From Blautia sp. SC05B48 (GTDB lineage Bacteria > Bacillota > Clostridia > Lachnospirales > Lachnospiraceae), in contig NZ_CP040518.1 of the NCBI RefSeq assembly GCF_005848555.1, forward strand, positions 1,859,001-1,923,000: a stretch of 64,000 nt of DNA. The letters are read 5' to 3'. The notes under the pieces were generated by a model. That model worked only from the letters and a program-made list of their open reading frames with translations. It did not search any database and was not told the DNA's origin. Both the position numbers and the translations under genes were made by a program. Positions 47,221 through 56,425 of the stretch are shown piece by piece (the first letter of the stretch is position 1; each line of letters begins with the position of its first letter).

Positions 47221-48327
47221 ATGGCAGGAAAAGCAGAGAAAAAAAACAATACAAGATCCAGGATCATCACCTATGTGATGAATAACCGGAGCACCTCAAA
47301 GGTGGAGCTTTCCAAAAACCTGAATATGAGTATGCCGACTGTGCTGTCCAACGTAAATGAACTGATGGAGAGCGGTGTTCTTGTAGAGACCGGGGAGTAT
47401 GCATCCACAGGAGGCAGAAAGGCGAAAAGTATCGGCATTAATCCTTCTTACCGTTATGCAGCAGGAATTATGATCACGGCGAATCATGTCGGGATGGTCC
47501 TGGTAAATATGCGGTCAGAGGTTGAGAAGACAGAGCGTGTAAGAATGAAGTTTTCTCCGGAGACTTCTTACTGCCTGGAGTTGTCTTCCCTGGTCAAAGA
47601 TTTTCTGGGAGATATGGAAGCTCCTGAGAAGCTGCTTGGAATCGGAATCTCAATTCCCGGGATCATCAGTCGGGAGCAGCATCTTGTTGTGAAATCGCAT
47701 GCGCTTAAGATCGAAAATTACAGCCTCAGTTTTCTGGAGCAGGCTTTTTCCTGTCCTGTTTATTTTGAAAATGACGCGAATGCAGCTATGCTGGCGGAAG
47801 ATCTTCATCTGTATCAGGACGCGATCTATCTGTCTCTTAATAATACGCTTGGCGGTGCTTTCTGTATTGACGGGAAACTGTTTGCCGGGCAAAATCAGAA
47901 GGCCGGTGAATTTGGCCATATGATCCTGGTTCCGGGTGGCAGACCGTGTTACTGCGGCAAGAAGGGATGCGCAGACGCTTACTGTGCATCCAGCGCGCTG
48001 ACCGGTGAGCGCTATGAGTCTTTGGAACAGTTTATGGACAGTCTTTCCGCAGGAGAAGCAGATGCCTCTGAAAAATGGGGAGAGTATCTGGACCATCTTG
48101 CCGTACTGATCTCCAATCTCCGGATGGCTTATGATATGGATATTATCCTGGGCGGCGAGGTTGGCGGATATCTGCCGGATCATATGCTGCCTCTCGGAGA
48201 AAAAGTGATGGAGTACAATGGTTTTGACCGTGATACCAGATATCTTAAGAACTGCAGCTACCGGAAGGAAGCATCTGCAGTTGGCGCGGCGAAGCACTTT
48301 TTTCATGAGCTAATCAAAAATATTTAA
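47221..48327 (+). CDS. ROK family transcriptional regulator
   Basis: 368 aa. N-terminal winged helix (about 12-70, STSKVELSKNLNMSMPTVLSNV), then the ROK sugar-binding fold with zinc motif CYCGKKGCADAYC near residue 248. The kinase-type ATP loop DxGGT is replaced by ITANHVG, so it is a regulator rather than a kinase. The next two genes, dehydrogenase and sugar transporter, carry the same operator, which suggests it represses them and itself. Confidence 0.88.
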   Translation: MAGKAEKKNNTRSRIITYVMNNRSTSKVELSKNLNMSMPTVLSNVNELMESGVLVETGEYASTGGRKAKSIGINPSYRYAAGIMITANHVGMVLVNMRSEVEKTERVRMKFSPETSYCLELSSLVKDFLGDMEAPEKLLGIGISIPGIISREQHLVVKSHALKIENYSLSFLEQAFSCPVYFENDANAAMLAEDLHLYQDAIYLSLNNTLGGAFCIDGKLFAGQNQKAGEFGHMILVPGGRPCYCGKKGCADAYCASSALTGERYESLEQFMDSLSAGEADASEKWGEYLDHLAVLISNLRMAYDMDIILGGEVGGYLPDHMLPLGEKVMEYNGFDRDTRYLKNCSYRKEASAVGAAKHFFHELIKNI

Positions 48328-48411
48328 CCGAATCAAGTAAGTCCCCTGCGGGGGTGCGAATATCCGATTGACCAAATGCATAGAGAATACGAATCATGCA
48401 GAGAAAAGAAT

Positions 48412-48460
48412 CTGCAGCTCCGGCATGGAAGAACCTTGCCGGAGCTGCGGGTTCTTTTTT
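48412..48460 (+). terminator. terminator after the ROK gene
   Basis: CTGCAGCTCCGGCA pairs with TGCCGGAGCTGCGG, then a T tract (TTCTTTTTTT). Confidence 0.85.
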
Positions 48461-48572
48461 TATGTGGTGGATAGTGAAATGTGCATAAAAAAACCGGATC
48501 GAATTTGTTCAACAGGGAGAATCACCGGAAACCCTATTGACAAATCCTCTCAAAAGAACAATAATGTAATTA

Positions 48573-48596
48573 CTTTAATAAAACAATTAATAAAAG
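48573..48596. promoter_or_regulatory. candidate ROK operator, copy 2
   Basis: CTTTAAT-N10-ATAAAAG, 32 bp before the dehydrogenase start; TTGACA at 48537-48542 may be its -35. Confidence 0.5.
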
Positions 48597-48628
48597 ATAA
48601 TACATAATAAACAAGGAGGAAAAACATT

Positions 48629-49657
48629 ATGATCCAGCAGGTAATGACAAATCCAGGAGAGATTATTTTCAGAGAGGTTCCGGTTCCGAAGGTGGGAGAT
48701 GACCAGGTTCTCGTTAAGATCATGAACATTGGTATCTGCGGTTCCGATATTCATGTATATCACGGCAAGCATCCTTTTACCAAGTATCCGGTGACACAGG
48801 GACATGAGGTGTCCGGTGAGATTACAGAGCTGGGAAAGAATGTCACAGGCTTTCAGGTAGGACAGAAGGTAACGATCGAGCCACAGGTATACTGCGGACA
48901 TTGTTATCCATGCCGCCACGGCAAATATAATCTCTGCGAAGAGCTGAAGGTTATGGGCTTCCAGACAACAGGAACAGCTTCCGAGTATTTTGCGGTAGAC
49001 GCTTCCAAGGTCACACCGATCCCGGAGGAAATGTCTTATGAGGAAGGTGCGATGATCGAGCCTCTGGCAGTTGCTGTTCACGCAGTGAAACAGATGGGCG
49101 ATGTGAAGGGGATGAATATTGCTGTTCTTGGTGCCGGCCCCATTGGAAATCTGGTGGCACAGAGTGCCAAAGGAATGGGCGCTGCGAAGGTTATGATCAC
49201 GGATGTCAGTGATCTTCGCCTTGAGAAAGCGAAAGAGTGCGGTATTGATGTGTGCGTAAATACCAAGGAGAAAGATTTTGGTGAGGCTATGGTGGAAGCC
49301 TTTGGCCCGGATAAAGCAGATGTGATCTATGACTGTGCCGGAAATAACATCACCATGGGACAGGCGATCAAATACGCAAGAAAAGGCAGCGTGATCGTGC
49401 TGGTAGCTGTTTTTGCGGATATGGCCACCATTGACCTGGCAGTTGCCAATGACCATGAGCTGGATATCAAGAGCACGATGATGTACCGTCATGATGACTA
49501 TGTGGATGCCATCGATCTTGTGAATGCAGAGAAGGTTCATTTAAGACCGCTGATCTCCAAGACCTTTGCCTTTAAGGATTATCTCAAGGCTTACCAGTAT
49601 ATTGATGCCAACCGTGAGACAACCATGAAGGTTATCATCAACGTGCAGGAGAAATAA
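48629..49657 (+). CDS. zinc-dependent alcohol/polyol dehydrogenase
   Basis: 342 aa MDR family. Catalytic zinc ligands Cys in CGSDIHVYHG and GHEVSGEI, structural zinc loop CGHCYPCRHGKYNLC, Rossmann GAGPIGNL near residue 168. Resembles sorbitol, L-threonine or galactitol dehydrogenases. Partner of the transporter that follows; substrate likely a sugar or sugar alcohol. AGGAGG at 48613 precedes the start. Confidence 0.88.
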   Translation: MIQQVMTNPGEIIFREVPVPKVGDDQVLVKIMNIGICGSDIHVYHGKHPFTKYPVTQGHEVSGEITELGKNVTGFQVGQKVTIEPQVYCGHCYPCRHGKYNLCEELKVMGFQTTGTASEYFAVDASKVTPIPEEMSYEEGAMIEPLAVAVHAVKQMGDVKGMNIAVLGAGPIGNLVAQSAKGMGAAKVMITDVSDLRLEKAKECGIDVCVNTKEKDFGEAMVEAFGPDKADVIYDCAGNNITMGQAIKYARKGSVIVLVAVFADMATIDLAVANDHELDIKSTMMYRHDDYVDAIDLVNAEKVHLRPLISKTFAFKDYLKAYQYIDANRETTMKVIINVQEK

Positions 49658-49683
49658 CACCAGGAAATGTACTAACAGGAAAT

Positions 49684-49707
49684 CTCCCGGATGTGGCTGT
49701 CCGGGAG
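49684..49707. terminator. intergenic hairpin, copy 1 of a duplicated sequence
   Basis: CTCCCGGA-tgtggctg-TCCGGGAG-type stem between dehydrogenase and transporter; identical 24 bp recurs at 51141-51164. Confidence 0.6.
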
Positions 49708-49758
49708 AGATATAAGCGATAAGCAGTAAACGAGGAGTAACGAAAAACAGGAGGAGTT

Positions 49759-51123
49759 ATGGGTAGTGAAGACAGATACGGAAAGGTACCGCTGATCAGT
49801 AAGATCGCGTATGGTTTTGGTGATGTAGGCTGTAATTTCAGCTGGATGTTTGTCAGTAATTTTTTGATGATATTTTATACAGATGTATTCGGGATCAGTA
49901 TGACGGCTGTTTCAGCGCTGATGCTGTTCTCAAGATTCTGGGATGCGATCAACGATCCCATTGTCGGAGGACTTACGGATAAGACGAAGACCAGATGGGG
50001 ACGGTACCGTCCGTGGCTGCTCATTGCGGCGCCTGTTACAGCGATCCTTCTGATGATGACGTTCTGGGCACATCCGGACTGGTCGGATACATCCAAGATC
50101 ATCTATATGGTGATCACATACTGCCTGCTGGTGTTGGGATATACCTGTGTAAACATTCCATACGGAACGCTTTGCGGCGCAATGACACAGGACATTGATG
50201 AGCGGGCGAAGATCAATACGTCCCGTTCGGTTGCGGCTATGATCGCTATCGGAATTATCAACATCATTACTGTGCCTTTGATCGGAAAACTGGGAAGCAG
50301 CAGTCAGAAGACAGGTTATCTTCTGGTAGCCATCATTTACGGATGCATTTTTGCGGCATGTCATATTTTCTGCTTTGCAAAAACAAAGGAGCAGGTGACC
50401 ACACCGGAAAAAGAAAAGATATCCATCCGGGTTCAGCTGAAAGCAGTCATGCAGAACCGGCCATATCTTCTGGCACTGGTGGGACAGGTACTGTTTGGTT
50501 TCACTCTTTACGGAAGAAACGCGGATGTTCTGTATTACTTTACCTATGTGGAGGGAAACGCATCTTACTATACAACTTACTCCATGTGTATCATCATTCC
50601 GTCCATTATCGGAGCTGCCTGCTTTCAGCCGGTCTTCCGGAAACTGAACAACAAAGGGCGGACAGCGTCTCTGTTTGCGCTCCTTACCGGAATTTCCATG
50701 CTTGCCATGTATTTCTTTAATGTAAAAGAATCTCCGGCTGCCTTTTACGCCCTGGCAGGAATCACACAGTTCTTTTTCTCCGGATTTAACACGGCAATCT
50801 ATGCGATCATACCGGACTGCGTGGAATACGGAGAATGGAAAACAGGTCTTCGCAACGATGGTTTCCAGTATGCGTTCGTATCCCTCGGAAACAAGATTGG
50901 AATGGCGATCGGAACAGCGCTCCTTGCGGCGCTTCTGGGAAAATACGGTTATGTGGCAAACCAGGCCCAGAATTCAGCCGTGCTCAGCATCATGAAACAT
51001 TCCTTTACCACGATCCCCGGAATCCTGTGGATCGTTACGGCAGTGGTGCTGTTCTTCTACAGATTGAACAGAAAAAGATACAATGAGATCGTGGAAGATC
51101 TGAAATATGGAAAAAGAGGATAA
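49759..51123 (+). CDS. GPH-family sugar:cation symporter
   Basis: 454 aa, twelve membrane helices. DAINDPIVGGLTDKTKT and TRWGRYRPWLL are the hallmark loop of the glycoside-pentoside-hexuronide (melibiose) family. Imports a sugar or glycoside together with Na+ or H+, with the dehydrogenase and ROK regulator making a small catabolic unit. AGGAGG precedes the ATG. Confidence 0.9.
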   Translation: MGSEDRYGKVPLISKIAYGFGDVGCNFSWMFVSNFLMIFYTDVFGISMTAVSALMLFSRFWDAINDPIVGGLTDKTKTRWGRYRPWLLIAAPVTAILLMMTFWAHPDWSDTSKIIYMVITYCLLVLGYTCVNIPYGTLCGAMTQDIDERAKINTSRSVAAMIAIGIINIITVPLIGKLGSSSQKTGYLLVAIIYGCIFAACHIFCFAKTKEQVTTPEKEKISIRVQLKAVMQNRPYLLALVGQVLFGFTLYGRNADVLYYFTYVEGNASYYTTYSMCIIIPSIIGAACFQPVFRKLNNKGRTASLFALLTGISMLAMYFFNVKESPAAFYALAGITQFFFSGFNTAIYAIIPDCVEYGEWKTGLRNDGFQYAFVSLGNKIGMAIGTALLAALLGKYGYVANQAQNSAVLSIMKHSFTTIPGILWIVTAVVLFFYRLNRKRYNEIVEDLKYGKRG

Positions 51124-51140
51124 TATGAGAACCATAAAAG

Positions 51141-51164
51141 CTCCCGGATGTGGCTGTCCGGGAG
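51141..51164. terminator. bidirectional terminator, copy 2 of the hairpin
   Basis: Same 24 bp as 49684-49707, extended by AAAG on the left and CTTT on the right. Confidence 0.75.
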
Positions 51165-51171
51165 CTTTGCT

Positions 51172-51420
51172 TTATATATGGAGAAGTGTTTCAAAATCCT
51201 TTTGGCACATAGGCCGGTAATACAGAAAGCCCTGGATTTCGTCACAGCCCTCTGCTTTTAAAAATTCTGCAATTTCTTTTGTTTCCACACCTTCGCATAC
51301 GATAGATTTTCCCATACGTTTCAGCATATGGAAAACTTCCTGGAGAACGATCTGGGTGTTTTCAGTCAGAGAATCCCCCAGGAATTTTCGGTCGATCTTA
51401 ACTTCATTAAAGAGCAGATC
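51172..51420 (-). pseudogene. 3' part of EAL domain, out of frame
   Basis: Encodes EVKIDRKFLGDSL, VCEGVETKEIAEFLK and QGFLYYRPM, the C-terminal third of an EAL domain, in a frame shifted relative to the larger gene at 51366-52964. Belongs with that gene; about 65-70 codons of the domain are lost at the junction. Confidence 0.8.
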
Positions 51421-52964
51421 TTTTTTACAAAGTTTTCCGGTTCTTCGAAATGAAGAGGAGAAACATTTAAGGACAGACGAAAATTTTCGGGAAGAAATTC
51501 CACAGATTCCTGAAGCCAACGGAAGGTTTTTTCATAAACATAATAATCCAGGCGGATCACAAAGCCGTTTTGCTCAAAAAGAGGAATATATACAGCTGGT
51601 GACCATAGCATTTTTTGGTCACGAATCCATCGAACCAGAACTTCCGCACTGGAGATATTTCCATTTTGGGGAGTTACTTTGGGCTGAAAATATATTTGAA
51701 ATTCCTCGTTTTTCAGTGCCTGATGAAAAGAGTGGAGAATCTCGGCCTGCATTTTTTCCTGGCGGTCGATCTCATCAGAATAAATACAGCAAGGAGAAAG
51801 CATTTTTTTGGAAAGTCTACGGGCTACATTTGCACAGGAAAGGATAGTTTCCGGAGTGGTATCGGCATCAGGAACAAGGCAGATTCCGGAGTTGGTACGG
51901 AAAAAATTTACATGGAAGGTATTTCTCATACGCTTGCAGATTTTTCGGTCAAGAGCTTGGATCTCTGAAAGAAATGCATCATTTGTAAGATCAGAAATAT
52001 CTGCAATGCTGATAAAAACATCCGAGAAAAAACGAGTGGTAAAAATGGTAAAAGGTGCACCGGCAATTTCTTCATAGACCATGTTCAGAATCTCATTTCC
52101 CAGGGAATATCCATATTTATCATTGATAAAATGAAAGTTTTCCACATCAGTGGAGATCAGAGCAAGGGAATGGGTGTTTCCGGTATTACTCTGAATCTGC
52201 CGAATCTTTTCGGAAAGAGTTTCAGAAGAAATCGTGGGAATTGCAGTGCCTGCAGAAACGGAACGGGAAGAAAATTTTTTATTTGCTGCAATTTTCTTAT
52301 GCGCTTTATCCTGATACATTTTCTGATCTGCCGCATTAATAAGATCCTGCATCATAAAGTAGTGATTTTGATAGCTGACCTCGTAACCGATGGCATAGCT
52401 TAGCGGAAGGGTGGTTCTGCTATTATATTCCTGTACAAGGGAATTCAGTTTTCGGGCCATCTGTCGAAGAGAGGCTTCAGAAGTATTCTGTTGGATGATG
52501 ATAAATTCATCTCCTCCGTAACGGGCAAGGAAACTGTCAGAATTAAGGATGCGCGTCAGACAGTAGGAGAAGGACTGGATAAATTCGTCTCCTTTTTCAT
52601 GCCCGTAGGTGTCATTGACATATTTCAGATCATTCAGATCGAACATCATGACACCGATGCCAAAGGTACTCGGACGGTTATTTAGCTCCAGAATCAGTTT
52701 TTCCAGGGAAGTTTTATTGTGGACACCGGTGATATCACGGAAGGCTTTTACGATAAGGCGGGAAAGCAGCTCTCTCTGAATCAGGGAAAGGGCAAGAGTC
52801 ACCACAAGCAGAGCCAGTGCAATTTCCATAAGCCGGAGCATAGGATAATAAGAAACACCGGGTTCCTGAAGAAATTTCAGGAGATACAGGTCAATGATCA
52901 GCAGGATTACAAGCGCCAGCAGGGTGCATTCACAAAGATGAAGTACACTTTTTTCTTTTTTCAT
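51366..52964 (-). CDS. membrane GGDEF protein with degenerate second GGDEF and truncated EAL domain
   Basis: 532 aa as it now reads. Two helices (about 10-70), an intact diguanylate-cyclase domain (about 80-230) with ARYGGDEFIII, a second GGDEF-like domain (about 250-385) without the motif, and the start of an EAL domain with EVL in place of EAL (SAEVLVRW) that stops after NVSPLHFEEPENFVKK. The loss of DDFGTGYSS-type residues makes the phosphodiesterase part inactive, so the cyclase half may remain. Minus-strand AAGGAG at 52979-52984 supports the start. Downstream of feoA, same strand, possibly cotranscribed. Confidence 0.8.
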   Translation of the reverse strand: MKKEKSVLHLCECTLLALVILLIIDLYLLKFLQEPGVSYYPMLRLMEIALALLVVTLALSLIQRELLSRLIVKAFRDITGVHNKTSLEKLILELNNRPSTFGIGVMMFDLNDLKYVNDTYGHEKGDEFIQSFSYCLTRILNSDSFLARYGGDEFIIIQQNTSEASLRQMARKLNSLVQEYNSRTTLPLSYAIGYEVSYQNHYFMMQDLINAADQKMYQDKAHKKIAANKKFSSRSVSAGTAIPTISSETLSEKIRQIQSNTGNTHSLALISTDVENFHFINDKYGYSLGNEILNMVYEEIAGAPFTIFTTRFFSDVFISIADISDLTNDAFLSEIQALDRKICKRMRNTFHVNFFRTNSGICLVPDADTTPETILSCANVARRLSKKMLSPCCIYSDEIDRQEKMQAEILHSFHQALKNEEFQIYFQPKVTPQNGNISSAEVLVRWIRDQKMLWSPAVYIPLFEQNGFVIRLDYYVYEKTFRWLQESVEFLPENFRLSLNVSPLHFEEPENFVKKICSLMKLRSTENSWGIL

Positions 52965-53012
52965 AAATTAAATAAATCTCCTTGTTGTTTACTGATAAAA
53001 TGGCAGAGTATT

Positions 53013-53228
53013 TCAGACTTGCACGATGATCATTTTGGCAAAGTCCTGATTGATGCCGATCTTGCTTTCCTGGATTCGTACAATATAAGAGCCGAAAAGA
53101 ATCGACAGAATCCGTACCGTTGCTCCTTCAAGAAAACCAAGCGTTTCCAGATGATGGCGTTCGTTTTCATTGCCGCATATTTTTTGAATGATATAATCTG
53201 TGTTGATATCAGCTAAATTCAGTGGCAT
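53013..53228 (-). CDS. feoA: FeoA domain protein
   Basis: 71 aa, SH3-like FeoA family, an accessory of ferrous iron uptake by FeoB. ETLGFLEGATVRIL and VRIQESKIGINQDFAKMI match the family. No feoB is next to it. GGAGGAACT precedes the ATG. A TTAG-N6-CTAA dyad stands upstream, consistent with iron control. Confidence 0.85.
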   Translation of the reverse strand: MPLNLADINTDYIIQKICGNENERHHLETLGFLEGATVRILSILFGSYIVRIQESKIGINQDFAKMIIVQV

Positions 53229-53259
53229 AGTTCCTCCGACAAAATGGTTTTATTTTAAA

Positions 53260-53273
53260 TTAGTTTTAACTAA
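53260..53273. promoter_or_regulatory. candidate iron-regulator operator before feoA
   Basis: TTAG-TTTTAA-CTAA, a perfect 14-bp dyad about 30 bp upstream of feoA. Same 4-6-4 design as the dyads at 13500-13685. Confidence 0.5.
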
Positions 53274-53483
53274 CATTATATCGCAAAGAAAAGATATGTC
53301 AATGGTTTGCAGAGTGTTACTTTTGAGTGAAATTTTTCAAAGCAGTTTTATATGGGACGACAGGCAGAGCAGTTTGTGATATGATAAAAAAATATCGTCA
53401 ATAAATATAAGAATGTTTAGAAATTGTTTAGCCGACAGGCGTATAAGGAAGATGAATAAAAATGCAGCAGGGGAGATAGAAAA

Positions 53484-54427
53484 ATGGATACGGTAAAATA
53501 AGATTTCAGCAGACTTTTTCGCTGTATGCAGCGCGCCGAAAGAGGAGAAGAGCTGACAATAGGCTTCTTTGGCGGTTCAATCACCCAGGGCAAGATCCTG
53601 AAGCCGCTGACTAATCTTGTGAGCAGCTTTGCCATGGGAACTACGGTTCTGCTGGGGCAGCAGATTGGCTGTGGAGAGCGGAAAAAGGGAGGTCGGACGG
53701 TGGGAACTGCCATTGTGATGTTCGGAGTGATCGCGCTGATCATGACTGTGATCCTTGTGATTTTTGCGCCTCAGGTCAGCAGTATCATGAATGCGCCGGA
53801 AGAAGCCTTTGACAAGACTGTGGATTATGTACGGATCTGCTGGTAAGTATTTCCTTCCTGATCATTCTTGCCATCGTGAATTCCATGGATGTGACAGCTT
53901 CCGCAGGAGTGGGAGTTGCGGAAAAAGTCTGCGCGTTTATCATGCTGATCTCCTCAGCATTTATGCAGTCCATCTCTGCTTTTGTGGCTCAGAATTACGG
54001 CGCAGGACGGATGGACTGTGCGAAAAAAGCGCTGCATTATGGTGTGGCAGTTTCTTTTGCCATCGGCGTGGGAATGTTTTTCCTGTCATTTTTCCATGGA
54101 GGTGCTCTGGCGGGAATCTTCTCGTCGGATACCATGGTTATTGATGCGGCGGCAGATTATCTGAAAGCCTATGCCATTGACTGCATGCTTACGGCGATCT
54201 TTTTCTGCTACATCGGTTTCTATAATGGAATCGGTCTGACAAAGTTTGTGATGATCTAGGGAATCCTGGGCGCTTTCTGTGTCCGTGTTCCGGTATCCTG
54301 GTTTATGAGCCGCCAGCCGGAAGCGACACTGTTTGATATCGGTCTGGCGACACCAATGTCCTCTGCGCAGCAGATCGCGCTTTGCCTTGGCTGCATGCTG
54401 TATCTGAAAAAGAAGCAGCGTGTATAA
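53484..54427 (+). pseudogene. chimeric remnant: SGNH hydrolase N-terminus fused to a MATE transporter fragment
   Basis: ATG 53484 after GGGAGATA, an in-frame TAA at 53499, then AERGEELTIGFFGGSITQG, the N-terminal motif of SGNH/GDSL hydrolases (Ser in GGSITQG). From about 53590 the frame continues as MATE transporter sequence (LVSSFAMGTTVLLGQQIG), stops near 53845, and resumes in another frame (MDVTASAGVGVAEKVCAFIM, to VMI at 54259) and later readthrough to 54427. Multiple stops and frame changes show a decayed gene. Confidence 0.8.
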
Positions 54428-54492
54428 AGTGATATGGTACGGGATTATTATGGTAATGGAAATGTACTTATATGAAAAAAGAGGAAAATGCT

Positions 54493-55029
54493 ATGACCTA
54501 TACAACGGATTATCAGTCACCACTGGGAACGATCTTTCTTGCGGCAGATGAAAAAGGTCTTACCGGTCTGTGGCTGGAAGGGCAGAAATACTATGCTGCC
54601 CAGATAAAAAAAGAAGAATGCAGGCAGGAAGAAGCGCCGGTGCTGAAAGAAACAAAGCGCTGGCTGGATATTTATTTTCAGGGAAAAGAGCCGGATTTTA
54701 TGCCGGCGCTTCATCCGGTGGGAACGGAATTTCAATGTGCGGTGTGGGAGATCCTGCGCAGGATTCCTTACGGCCGGACGATCACCTACGGTGAGATCGC
54801 CGGACAGCTTGCCGCACAGCGGGGCGTGAAAAAAATGTCCGCGCAGGCGGTAGGAGGAGCGGTGGGTCATAATAAGATATCCATTATCATTCCCTGCCAT
54901 CGTGTGGTAGGAAGTAACGGAAGTCTCACCGGATATGCCGGCGGGATCGACAAGAAGATCGCGCTTCTGAAACTGGAAAAAACAGATATAACCGGATTTT
55001 TTGTTCCGAAGAAGGGAACGGCACTGTAG
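54493..55029 (+). CDS. ogt: methylated-DNA-protein-cysteine methyltransferase
   Basis: 178 aa from ATG 54493, spaced correctly from GAGG at 54481; an ATG at 54472 is in frame but less favoured. Removes methyl from O6-methylguanine to a Cys in one suicidal step. Active site PCHRVVGSNG; ILRRIPYGRTITYGEIA is the DNA-binding recognition helix. Complete. GAAAACGTTTTC lies just after it. Confidence 0.95.
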   Translation: MTYTTDYQSPLGTIFLAADEKGLTGLWLEGQKYYAAQIKKEECRQEEAPVLKETKRWLDIYFQGKEPDFMPALHPVGTEFQCAVWEILRRIPYGRTITYGEIAGQLAAQRGVKKMSAQAVGGAVGHNKISIIIPCHRVVGSNGSLTGYAGGIDKKIALLKLEKTDITGFFVPKKGTAL

Positions 55030-55035
55030 AAAAAC

Positions 55036-55049
55036 AGAAAACGTTTTCA
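55036..55049. promoter_or_regulatory. cre-like site
   Basis: AGAAAACGTTTTCA matches the CcpA cre consensus TGWAANCGNTNWCA at 13 of 14 positions, 70 bp before the nitroreductase gene. May equally be chance palindrome. Confidence 0.3.
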
Positions 55050-55119
55050 GAAATATGCACTGTTGATTCTTTTATAATTATGATAAAATAAATAAAAATT
55101 TTGTACGGGAGGAATCATC

Positions 55120-55617
55120 ATGGAGAATATTTTTCACAGAGTAAGTATCCGAAAATATGAAGACAGACCGGTAGAGAAAGAAAAGATCCTGCAGATCCTG
55201 AAAGCAGGTATGCAGGCTCCAAGCGCATGCAATCAGCAGCCCTGGGAATTTTATGTGGTAACAGATAAAGAGAAGATCAGGAAGCTTTCCGGTGCGACAC
55301 CCTATTCCGGCTGTGCGGCAGGCGCGCCTGTCGTGATCGTTCCGGTATATCGCAAAGAAGGCCTGGTGATACAGTCTATGGCACAGATCGATATGTCCAT
55401 TGCCCAGGAGAATATCTGGTTGGAAACGGATGCACTGGGACTTGGTGGCGTGTGGATCGGAATCGCACCGATGCAGGACCGCATGGATGAGGTTCATGAC
55501 ATGCTGGAGCTTCCGGAAAACGTGGAGGTATTTTCTCTGTTTGCCCTGGGCTATCCGGCAGAAAAAAGAGAACAGCAGAACCGGTTTGATGAAAGCAGGA
55601 TCCATTTCGTGGAATAA
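55120..55617 (+). CDS. nitroreductase family protein
   Basis: 165 aa, FMN-binding nitroreductase fold, short form. SIRKYEDRPVEKEKI and QAPSACNQQPWEFYVV are the family signature; GLGGVWIGIAP is the mid-protein loop. Reduces nitro or quinone compounds or flavins. AGGAGG at 55109 precedes the start. The HD gene follows by 47 bp. Confidence 0.9.
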   Translation: MENIFHRVSIRKYEDRPVEKEKILQILKAGMQAPSACNQQPWEFYVVTDKEKIRKLSGATPYSGCAAGAPVVIVPVYRKEGLVIQSMAQIDMSIAQENIWLETDALGLGGVWIGIAPMQDRMDEVHDMLELPENVEVFSLFALGYPAEKREQQNRFDESRIHFVE

Positions 55618-55664
55618 AACAGCTGACTGTGAAGAAACATAATGACAGAATCGAGGAACAAAAA

Positions 55665-56270
55665 ATGGAACATATCGCAAGAGATGAAGCATTTGTTTTA
55701 TTAAAAAAATACAACAAAGACCCTTTTCATATTCAGCACGCACTGACAGTTGAGGCAGTGATGAAGTGGTACGCAAAAGAGCTGGGATATGGAGATGACG
55801 CAGAGTACTGGGGCATTGTAGGACTGTTCCATGACATTGATTTTGAACTTTATCCGGAGGAACACTGTCTGAAAGCACCGGAGCTTCTTCGTGAGGCTGG
55901 TGTGGGAGAGGATATCATTCATGCAGTGGTTTCCCATGGCTACGGAATTACCGTTGGCTGTGGAAAAACCATTGAGACGGAACCGGAGCATGAAATGGAA
56001 AAAGTTCTCTTTGCGGCAGATGAGCTGACAGGACTGATCTGGGCAGCAGCGCTGATGCGTCCGTCAAAAAGCACCAAGGACATGGAACTGAAATCCCTCA
56101 AAAAGAAATATAAGAGCAAAGGCTTCGCAGCCGGCTGCTCCAGAGAGGTGATCCAGCGTGGTGCTGATCAGCTGGGATGGGATCTTGCCAAGCTTCTTAC
56201 CATGACACTGCAGGCTATGGCAGACAGCGAAGATGATATTCAGAAAGAGATGGAAGCGGAAGAAGTATAA
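55665..56270 (+). CDS. HD-domain phosphohydrolase-like protein
   Basis: 201 aa from ATG 55665 (GAGG at 55653); an upstream GTG is in frame. HD pattern: ALTVEAVMKWYAKELG, then FHDIDFE (HD pair) and HAVVSHGYG. Metal-dependent phosphohydrolase fold; substrate unknown. Confidence 0.8.
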   Translation: MEHIARDEAFVLLKKYNKDPFHIQHALTVEAVMKWYAKELGYGDDAEYWGIVGLFHDIDFELYPEEHCLKAPELLREAGVGEDIIHAVVSHGYGITVGCGKTIETEPEHEMEKVLFAADELTGLIWAAALMRPSKSTKDMELKSLKKKYKSKGFAAGCSREVIQRGADQLGWDLAKLLTMTLQAMADSEDDIQKEMEAEEV

Positions 56271-56323
56271 GAATAGTAAAAATCACCAATGCTGAGAAGG
56301 GTGTTTTGTGAAAGAAGCCTTTT

Positions 56324-56342
56324 GCAGAAAAAACTTTTCTGC
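56324..56342. other. small hairpin
   Basis: GCAGAAAA-aac-TTTTCTGC between the HD gene and the small gene at 56426. Possible weak terminator. Confidence 0.4.
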
Positions 56343-56425
56343 GGTAAAATAAAAGATAGAATCTGTATAAAATTCAAACAGGCATTTATCGTAGTAAGTT
56401 AAGAAAACAGGAAGAGGTGGATAAC

